Shown one piece after another: positions 57,842 through 64,000 of a stretch of DNA of 64,000 nt. Source of the DNA: Pyrocephalus nanus (Eukaryota; Chordata; Aves; Passeriformes; Tyrannidae); contig CM076280.1 in the NCBI GenBank assembly GCA_038380795.1, positions 6,311,501 to 6,375,500 on the forward strand, read 5' to 3'. Numbering within the stretch: the first letter of the stretch is position 1; each line of letters starts with the position of its first letter. The notes under the pieces are model-generated. The model had not been told where the DNA came from and did not search any database. It saw nothing but the letters and a program-made list of their open reading frames with translations. A program made the position numbers and the translations under genes.

Positions 57842-59909
57842 GTAAGCCCTGCCCTCATCCGAGGCACCCATCCTCTCCTTTCCTATCAGCATTCCTAGCC
57901 CTTACAGGTCCAGGAAGAGGTTATGGACCCATCAGCTCCATGCTTCTCTCGCTGTCTATCCATGCTGCTTTTCCTTAACAAAAAATATTCCAGACTGCTG
58001 TACAGGGGCACAGCAAGGGGGTGAAGCCTTGCAGCTCTGCACACACACAAAATCTCATGAGCAGGCACTTTGGGAGGCTCCTGCTTCCATTTCCTCGTGC
58101 CAGCCAGGCTGGGCAGCACCATCCCAGTGCTTCATCACTCTGTTTTTAAGTTCTTCAAGTGGTGGCAGCTCAGGTCACGAATCTCCATCCGCAAACCCTT
58201 CACTGCATAAACAGTATTTAGTCCCATGGGAGGAAAGCAGTGAGAACTGGGCACAGAGCAGGAGGGACACCACCACAGAAAGAACTGGCCATCCTGGGAA
58301 CTGGAGCAGCACTTCAGCAGAGAGGGGACAAAACCCAGGGGATAAAACCCCTCAGCCTGGATACTGCCCCAGGGTGGTCACCTACCAGGGGTCCTCGTGG
58401 CAGTGGGATGGGAGGACACTGCATCTGCTTTCGCTCATGTGGTGGCCGTGGCTGAACCAGGCATGGCTGCCCCAACCTTCCCCACTTCCCTCCCCTCTGC
58501 AGCTCCTGGGACAATGGTTCTACATCGGCGGTGCCTCCAGGTATCCCCCTCACCTGGCAGAGTTAAAAGCAGTGACATTCGCCACTTTTTCCTTCTTCCC
58601 TGGCAGCCATGAGGACGAGCTCAACATCACCGAAATCATGAGACTGTAAGGACAGGCATTCACCCCCTCATCAAGCTCTCCCATCCCCAGGGGCACTTCC
58701 ACCTGCTGGTGCCCTCCTTTGGGCTGAGGCACCCTGGCAAATTTGGGGCTGGAGAGCAGCTGTGCCACATTTATTTAAGCTCTGCAGCCCCACTCAAGTT
58801 CCAAGTCCCTCGGCCTTGCTTGGGGCATTCTCAGGGGGATTTGCTCCATCTGACCTCTCTGCCCCACAGGAATGAGACGTGTGTGGTGAAGAACAGCAAG
58901 CTCCAGATCTTGCAGCAGAACTCCACCCTGGTGCATGGTGAGGCCCAGTCAGGGCACAGGGAGGGGAAAGGGGGACACAGCTGCACCTGGGACTCTCCTG
59001 CTTCTGCCCAACAGAACTTGGCACCCTGAGCCCTTTTACACCTAAAGTCATGTCTGGAGGTGGGGGGGGAAATTTCTTCCACCCCACACAATGGGTACAG
59101 CGGCACTGTGGGACCAGACTGGTCCCCACTGGGATGCATCTCAAGGGTAAAAGGGGATGAGCAGCCCCTGCCAGCTGTGCCCGGGGTGAGACCCAACATG
59201 GGCTGATCCCACTCTCTCCATGCCTTCCAGTTGATAATAACCAGGTGGCTTCCATGGCCACACTGATCCAAAGCGACGAGGACCTGCTGATCCTGAACGA
59301 AATCAACATTGACTCGCCAACTCTGAGCCTCTCAGGTGAGTGGATGCTGCCTGGGGCAAAGCCCTGTCCAGGGACAACTCAAGGGGCACAGACACCACCA
59401 ACACTCACAGGCAGGGCAAAAAGCCCTTTTTACACTGATACAGAGAGGGGAAAAGATGGGGGCAGGCAGGAGTGGGCTCCACATCTGCACTATGGGGATC
59501 ACCAGGGAGCAAAGCACCCCTAAAACTCCCCTTTGTTCCCCCCTTCTCCATTTCTCTGACAGCACGGACACCCAATGTGAGCAAGGAGCACATGGAGGAG
59601 TTCAAAGCCCACCTGCACTGTCTGGGCTTCACTGAGGAGGACATGTTCTACACTTCCAGAGAGGTACCAACCCCTGCCCAGGGTGGGCAAGCCCCAGGCC
59701 AGCTTCTGCCTCCAGCTGGGATGGGATTCTGGGTGGGGTGTGTGGTTCCCCACTGCAGCTTCCCCTCTGTGCATCCTCCCTGAGCACCCAACCCAGCCAT
59801 TTCTGGTGGTTTTGGGGCAAAGGGGCACTGACAGCTGCTCTCCCCTCTCCCATAGGATGCCTGTCCCCTGCCTGAGGAGAAAACAGATGAAGGTGATGCA
59901 GATCCATAG
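57731..59909 (+). CDS. ORM1: ORM1, alpha-1-acid glycoprotein (orosomucoid / ovoglycoprotein), six exons, complete
   Basis: This encodes a secreted lipocalin of 193 residues that binds basic and neutral drugs and lipids in plasma (ovoglycoprotein of egg white in chicken, family knowledge). CDS exons are 57731-57841, 58503-58645, 58870-58937, 59231-59335, 59563-59663 and 59856-59909 (582 bases). Seen in the protein: a signal peptide, residues 1-16 (MLATLTLLLGLPLALA); CAPLVPITFDNTT; the lipocalin motif GQWFYIGGAS at residues 40-49; four cysteines at 22, 89, 162 and 179, matching the two AGP disulfides (22-162 and 89-179 by analogy); and five sequons at N32, N78, N86, N102 and N147. The acidic tail EEKTDEGDADP resembles mammalian AGP tails. 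Intron phases 0,2,1,1,0 fit lipocalins. The start ATG is the first after the TATA box and has G at -3. Another AGP-type paralogue is the only serious alternative name. Confidence 0.93.
57842..58502 (+). other. ORM1: ORM1 intron 1
   Basis: A 0.66-kb intron with no recognised element. The 206-residue open frame at 58029-58649 only borrows exon 2 in frame and is otherwise intronic. It ends CTGCAG. Confidence 0.85.
58503..58645 (+). CDS. ORM1: ORM1 exon 2 (lipocalin GxW motif)
   Basis: A 143-base exon, residues 38-85, starting LLGQWFYIGGASRYPPHL, with the sequon NIT at N78. The donor is GTAAGG at 58646; it ends in phase 2. Confidence 0.95.
58870..58937 (+). CDS. ORM1: ORM1 exon 3
   Basis: A 68-base exon encoding NETCVVKNSKLQILQQNS and TLVH (residues 86-107), with two sequons and cysteine 89. 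The donor is GTGAGG at 58938; it ends in phase 1. Confidence 0.94.
59231..59335 (+). CDS. ORM1: ORM1 exon 4
   Basis: A 105-base exon, residues 108-142, starting VDNNQVASMATLIQSDED. It forms barrel strands of the lipocalin fold by position. The acceptor is TTCCAG and the donor GTGAGT at 59336. Confidence 0.94.
59563..59663 (+). CDS. ORM1: ORM1 exon 5
   Basis: A 101-base exon, residues 143-176. It has NVSKEHMEEFKAHLHCLGF (sequon N147, cysteine 162), the C-terminal alpha helix of AGP. The acceptor is TGACAG. The donor GAG|GTACCA at 59664 is weak after +3 but fits the frame. Confidence 0.92.
59856..59909 (+). CDS. ORM1: ORM1 exon 6 (end and stop)
   Basis: 54 bases encoding DACPLPEEKTDEGDADP and TAG at 59907-59909. 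Cysteine 179 is the fourth disulfide cysteine. The acceptor is CATAG. Confidence 0.92.
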   Translation, partial: DACPLPEEKTDEGDADP

Positions 59910-60080
59910 CTGGGGTAACCCCATGGACCAGGTCAGCTGCTCCATCCTCATCCTCCTACAGCCAGGCTCAGTGCAGCCTCAGGAGCTCCTATCTAGGCTT
60001 TGTTTTTATCTCATGGATTAAACACTCAGTTTCAGTGTTCTCATCTGGACCCAAAATAAACCCCTGTGTTACAATCACTG
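59910..60080 (+). other. ORM1: ORM1 3' untranslated region (end approximate)
   Basis: A short 3'UTR running to just after the AATAAA at 60055. Confidence 0.75.
60055..60060 (+). terminator. ORM1: ORM1 poly(A) signal AATAAA
   Basis: A canonical AATAAA 145 bases after the stop. A weaker ATTAAA lies at 60017-60022. A cleavage site near 60075-60080 is inferred. Confidence 0.8.
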
Positions 60081-61005
60081 GCTGCTCCTGCTCCATCCTC
60101 TCTGGCACCATGTGCAGGACCCCCTCCTGCACGCCCTGCCCATGGTGCTGCATCTCCAAACCTGCCAAGAGGTGTGAAAAGCCCCAGAAAAAACCCAGAC
60201 ATGGCCAGGCGTGGCAGCAGGCACAGAGATGCTCATTCCTCACACCAGCTCTCTGGTGGCAGGGGATCCCATCCTCAGGACGTTGGGATGTGAGCATCAA
60301 CTCATCAGCCCCAACCCCACAGGGAGACACACAAACCTGCCAACCCCCTCGAATCTCCTCCACCACAACGCTTTTAGCACCTGAACATCCCACCCTCAAT
60401 TTTCAAGCCAAATCCCACAAGGTTCCATCTGTGTCGGGGCCTTACACAGGGGTCACAGCAGGGTGGGGTGACAAAGGGTGGCCTTCCCTGAGTCTCTCGA
60501 AGCAGGGGAAAGAGGAGACAATGGGAAAAACCATCACCCAGGGCCAGGGGATTCAGGGAGGCTTTGCTACCAGAGGGAAAAGCTAAACAGAAATAATGCC
60601 GGACAAGCAAGTCCTGCCCTGACCAGTGGCACAGGGACAGAAGTGGGACAGGGAGGGGGAAATCAGGGAGCAGCTACAGATCTGTCCAGCGGGATGGGGG
60701 TGAGCTCCTGGGACCCATCAGTCCTATTTTTATGGCTGGTTTTGACAAGGACAGCAAAAACACATTCTCTTCTCTTCAAAGCCACCCTGATGTTTGCCTG
60801 AGATGGGGGCAGCTGCACCGTACCTCATTAGCAGGGCAAGAGGCAACTACAGCAGCTGGTTTTGGGGGGGAAAAAATGGCCAGATTTAGGGAGGGTAGAT
60901 TTAAGTCTTAAATGCAACAACTACATCGCCCCCATCACCAACAGCCCACACCCATCCTCGGCTGCAGCCGAGGCCAGGGAGAGCATAGGTGCCTAAAAGG
61001 TGATG
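60081..61005. other. Intergenic region between the two ORM genes
   Basis: About 0.9 kb separates the genes. I saw no gene, repeat or RNA in it. No TATA box was found before the second gene. Confidence 0.7.
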
Positions 61006-61014
61006 ATTGCATCA
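61006..61014 (-). promoter_or_regulatory. C/EBP-ATF composite site upstream of ORM-like gene 2
   Basis: ATTGCATCA on + reads TGATGCAAT on -, a perfect match to the C/EBP-ATF (CARE) consensus TGATGNAAN. It lies 105 bases before the start codon, in a GC-rich promoter region without a TATA box. Function is inferred. Confidence 0.45.
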
Positions 61015-61118
61015 CCAGTGCGGAGCCAGCAGCGCTGGGCACATCCTGTCCCCTCCCAGCAGGGCTGCAAGAGGCAGCGGCCGAGCGAGCGCGTCCGTCT
61101 GTCCGGGCTCCGGGAGCC

Positions 61119-61223
61119 ATGGCCGGGATCGGGGTCGTGCTCACCCTCGGCCTCGCGGTGCTGCTGCCCACGGCTGCCTTCCCCTGCCCAGCCCTGCGCC
61201 CTGACAACGCCACGGCCTCCAAG
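61119..61223 (+). CDS. ORM-like 2 exon 1 (coding part)
   Basis: 105 bases, 35 residues, very GC-rich, signal peptide plus FPCPALRPDNATASK. The donor is GTAGGA at 61224, phase 0. Confidence 0.85.
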
Positions 61224-64000
61224 GTAGGAGAGACACGAGCCCTGGGGGGCTGCCCCGCTCCCACGAATAATTTGTGAGTGCTCCGCCAAGCCTCCGTGCC
61301 CCCTGGGAAAGGGGGAAACCCCACCTCGTCCCCTTCCCGGCACATCTGCCAAGCGAGTGCCCTCAGTGAAACACCTGCAGCTTTCCAAAACACCCCTAGT
61401 TACCCGCTTTTCTCGTGAATACCCCAGCAAGTCCCAACAGCAACCTCGAAAAAAGGGGAGTGGCTGGGTATTTTTTGGAGCAAATCCCCCATGGCAGCGC
61501 CGGGCTGCCCTGACCCTTCTGCACCACCTAGAGCACCCACAGCCGGCATCAACACGTTTTCCAATCCCCACGCTCAGCTATTTTTTTTTTCTCCTCTAGT
61601 GTGTTTGCAAAGGTTTCGTCCGTTTGCTGCCAATGTGGCGCAAGAGGGAGGACTCGCAGATGCCAATTTTGCCGCGGGGAGGGTGGGAATCTCCTCCCCA
61701 CAGCTCTCCCCTGCAAACCCAGCAGCCCTCACCTCCCTGCCCCTCTCTCCCCACAGCTGCTGGGAACTTGGCTGTACGTGGCCGGGGCTGCCCAGTTCCC
61801 CAGGCACCTCCTGGAGATGCTGCTCATCGACCACGGGCACCTGAACGTGGAGCCCCTCACGGATGGGCAGGAGCTGCTCATCACCCAGCGCGTGGCCGTG
61901 TAAGATGCAGCCCCCAAACCCATCCCCTCCCACCTGCTGCAGCCCCACAGCCCCTCAGTACAAAATATGAGCATGATCTCAGACTGATTTCTCCAAAAAG
62001 ACTCCTGGCTGCTCTGGGCGTCCTCTCCCATCTCTTCCTTACTCCATTTATTTATTTATTTCAACAGTCCCTGGGTTTGGGTGAATTTTGCAGGGCACAC
62101 AGGTCTCACAGGCACCAAGCCCTGTGGGCAAGGAGAAGACTTCTGTGGAGGAGACCTCTCCAGTGCCACAGCCACTGATTCTGCCAGGCACCAAAAGGTG
62201 TTTCCCTTTAGAGGGTCAGACTTTCAGGAGATGATTTTTTTTTTCTGTGCCAACATAGGCAGTAATTTGTAATTTCAGTTATTTCAGGGTGGAAAAACAT
62301 CTCATGCCTTAATTTTAACAGTGAGAGCAATTAACCCTGTGAAGGAGGTGGCAGATGCCTGGTGTGGGGTCAGGAGCAGGGCTGGGTCTTTGCTGGTCCT
62401 TTGCAAGCCCATGGCATCACCCCCTGTCCCCCCCTCTCTCTCCAGGGGGGACCAATGTCTCACCAACAACCTCACCTACTTGGAAATCGCCGCCGGTAAC
62501 ACCACGCTGGTGAAGCATGGTGAGCACCCATTATCCCCCAGCCCGTGCTTTTCCATGGATTGAGACACACAAAGAGCCCATGTCCATGTTTTACATCACC
62601 TGGTGCATTATCTTCCTGGGTCACTTTGCCTGTTTGAAGCCTCGGTGGGCTCCAAACAACTCCCCAAGGCCAGGGGACAACTCCCCGCACCAGAACACCC
62701 AGGGGATCACTGCCCGCCCTTCCAGCCACACTAAACCCCACAGAGCAATGCTGTTCCAGGAGCAAACCTGCTCCCATTCCCGCTGGAGAACACCATCTTG
62801 TTCGTGAAGTTATTTCACAATCCCTCAGGGAAAGGAGAGAACATTCCATGGCAGTTTTCAGTGAGTTAATGGAGCCTCTCGTTCTGAACTGCTTCCCCCT
62901 CGCAGAGGAAACGGTGAGCCATCCAGGGTGGGAACTGCAACCCCCTGGGTTGCCTCAGCATGCCACACCATGCAGCACATACCAACAGCAGGACAGGCAT
63001 TGGGTGACTTTGGCTCCTTCACACCCCAGCCTCGCATTTAAGAAATGCAACTCAAATAAACCCAGAACCAAACAAGTCACCTCATGACAGGACATTTGTC
63101 CTCACACACTGCTGAGGGCTGGATTCCAGGGGCTACTGGTGTTGCCCACACCTGGGCTGGGGTTTATTGCTGCTGCAGCACTAAAAAATCTGAATATTGT
63201 GGCTGTTCTTTCCTAGCCAAGACCCAGCAAACTGTGGGGACACTGATGAACCTCAGCTCTGAAGACCTTTTACTCATCCAGTACCAACTGCAGAGGGAAA
63301 GGACGTACTTGGGACTGTATCTCTACGGTACGCAAACTCCTTCCCAAAGTAACTCTAAGTTGTCATGGACCACCAAAACACACACATAAAATTATCAACT
63401 AAAACCACACAACAGCTTGGTTTCACCAACAGTCAGTGACTTTTCTGAGACCAACGCTCCAGGGGTCACAGGAGCATTTACAAACCCCATTAAACCCCAC
63501 ATCTCTTGGCAGAGCAGAAAGAACAAGTTAAAGGCCAAACCCACTTAGGCCATAAATATTCAAAGAACAGGAAGCAAACACAATTCAGCATCGATATCAT
63601 TGTAAAATCTCAATATTTTCAAGCCAACCTCGATGTTTCAGTGCTTACCTCCCAGGGCAGAGCACGTGGCTTTGCAGTGCCAGCACAGGCAAAGCTGATC
63701 AGATCTACCCACAACCTCACAAAGCAGTTTTAGACCCTGATAAAGCTCCCCATCACCCATCCAAGCTGCAAAGCAATTGCTTAATCGAGTTTGAAGGTAC
63801 ATGTAGAAAACTTCCTCCATACTCAGGCTTGGATCCTCCCAACACCCCAGGAACGTCAGACTATCCTTCCATCCCTTAAAGCAGACAGTTTGGAGCAGTT
63901 TGGGAGGTTAAAAAAAGTGATGCCCAAAACACCTGGTTTTGTTACCAGTCCTATTTAACTCCTAGCAAATGTTTTCTCCTCCTCCAGCCCGGAACCTGAG
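61119..64000 (+). CDS. ORM-like lipocalin 2 (alpha-1-acid glycoprotein paralogue), 3' end outside window
   Basis: A second secreted lipocalin, tandem to ORM1. Visible CDS exons are 61119-61223, 61757-61899, 62446-62519, 63217-63327 and 63988-64000 (partial). Seen: a signal peptide, residues 1-20 (MAGIGVVLTLGLAVLLPTAA); FPCPALRPDNATASK; GTWLYVAGAAQFP with the GxW motif at residues 38-40; cysteines at 23 and 87, equivalent to the first two of ORM1; and sequons at N30, N91, N101 and N119. Exon phases (0,2,1,1) and the 143-base exon 2 equal those of ORM1, so the pair arose by duplication. Protein similarity is low outside LLG-W-Y-xx-A and the exon 3-4 start. The start ATG has a good context (GCCATGG). 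The last two cysteines and the stop lie beyond the window. I do not give a symbol because paralogue names in birds are unsettled to me. Confidence 0.85.
61224..61756 (+). other. ORM-like 2 intron 1
   Basis: An intron of about 0.53 kb, GC-rich, ending CCCACAG. The minus-strand open frames across it (60935-61393 and 60993-61571) are shadows of GC-rich sequence. Confidence 0.8.
61757..61899 (+). CDS. ORM-like 2 exon 2 (GxW motif)
   Basis: 143 bases, residues 36-83, starting LLGTWLYVAGAAQFPRHL. The acceptor is CCACAG and the donor GTAAGA at 61900; ends in phase 2. Its length equals ORM1 exon 2. Confidence 0.9.
61900..62445 (+). other. ORM-like 2 intron 2
   Basis: An intron of about 0.55 kb with no recognised element. 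It ends CTCCAG within a G-rich junction; the frame fixes the acceptor. Confidence 0.8.
62446..62519 (+). CDS. ORM-like 2 exon 3
   Basis: 74 bases encoding residues 84-107, starting GDQCLTNNLTYLEIAAGN and ending TTLVKH. It is two codons longer than ORM1 exon 3. TLV-x-H is shared with ORM1. The donor is GTGAGC at 62520, phase 1. Confidence 0.9.
62520..63216 (+). other. ORM-like 2 intron 3
   Basis: An intron of about 0.7 kb with no recognised element. It ends TTCCTAG. Confidence 0.8.
63217..63327 (+). CDS. ORM-like 2 exon 4
   Basis: 111 bases, residues 108-144, starting AKTQQTVGTLMNLSSEDL and continuing LLIQYQLQRER. It is two codons longer than ORM1 exon 4 and shares its SxEDLLxx core. The acceptor is TCCTAG and the donor GTACGC at 63328, phase 1. 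Confidence 0.9.
63328..63987 (+). other. ORM-like 2 intron 4
   Basis: An intron of about 0.66 kb. The frame at 63506-63733 has no likeness to the expected exon 5. It ends CCTCCAG. Confidence 0.75.
63988..64000 (+). CDS. ORM-like 2 exon 5 (first 13 bases; truncated by window end)
   Basis: The acceptor is CCTCCAG. The remaining 13 bases complete the split Ala codon and encode R-N-L before a partial codon. This parallels the A-R-T-P-N start of ORM1 exon 5, so exon 5 begins here. Confidence 0.75.

Noticed and set aside
58029..58649. 206-residue open frame through ORM1 intron 1 and exon 2
   Set aside because: Exon 2 in the lipocalin frame has proper splice borders and matches paralogue exon length. 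The upstream part is intronic.
60935..61571. Minus-strand frames of 152 and 192 residues over the ORM-like 2 start
   Set aside because: They are mirror frames of GC-rich coding and promoter sequence, with no domain likeness.

Overview
The window is vertebrate nuclear DNA, most likely from a bird. The evidence is very short exons between long introns with GT/AG borders, several CR1-type LINE 3' ends (a retroposon typical of birds and other reptiles), and a layout of COL27A1 followed by alpha-1-acid glycoprotein genes. I know that order from the amniote AMBP/COL27A1/ORM/AKNA neighbourhood. The species cannot be named from sequence alone. All recognised genes are on the + strand. No prokaryotic-style feature, CRISPR array, tRNA or rRNA was seen.

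Region 1 (1-56.7 kb) is the 3' part of COL27A1, the pro-alpha1 chain of fibrillar collagen type XXVII. Thirty-six coding exons (2656-54722, 2550 coding bases, 849 residues plus stop) were placed by frame and splice sites. Thirty-one short exons, nearly all starting with a whole Gly codon, encode about 610 residues of Gly-X-Y helix. Five exons encode the C-telopeptide and COLFI C-propeptide, with eight cysteines and a calcium-loop-like sequence. The 3'UTR runs to an AATAAA at 56672. The 5' half of the gene lies upstream of the window. Notable points are a one-residue break in the Gly-X-Y register, one GC-AG intron, and an 18-bp exon. Introns hold CR1 fragments, homopolymer runs and small tandem repeats, but no nested gene that I can support.

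Region 2 (57.6-60.1 kb) is a complete six-exon lipocalin gene encoding 193 residues, recognised as alpha-1-acid glycoprotein (ORM1; ovoglycoprotein in chicken). It has a TATA box, a signal peptide, a GxW motif, four cysteines and five N-glycosylation sequons.

Region 3 (61.1 kb to the window end) is a second, tandem ORM-like lipocalin gene. It has the same exon phases and an identical 143-bp exon 2, but a strongly divergent sequence and a GC-rich, TATA-less start. It is cut by the window end within exon 5.

Functionally, COL27A1 is a cartilage matrix gene, while the two ORM genes encode secreted plasma-type lipocalins. They are neighbours by conserved synteny and not a functional unit. This is essentially an ordinary vertebrate locus. 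The findings are about gene architecture, not a new system.
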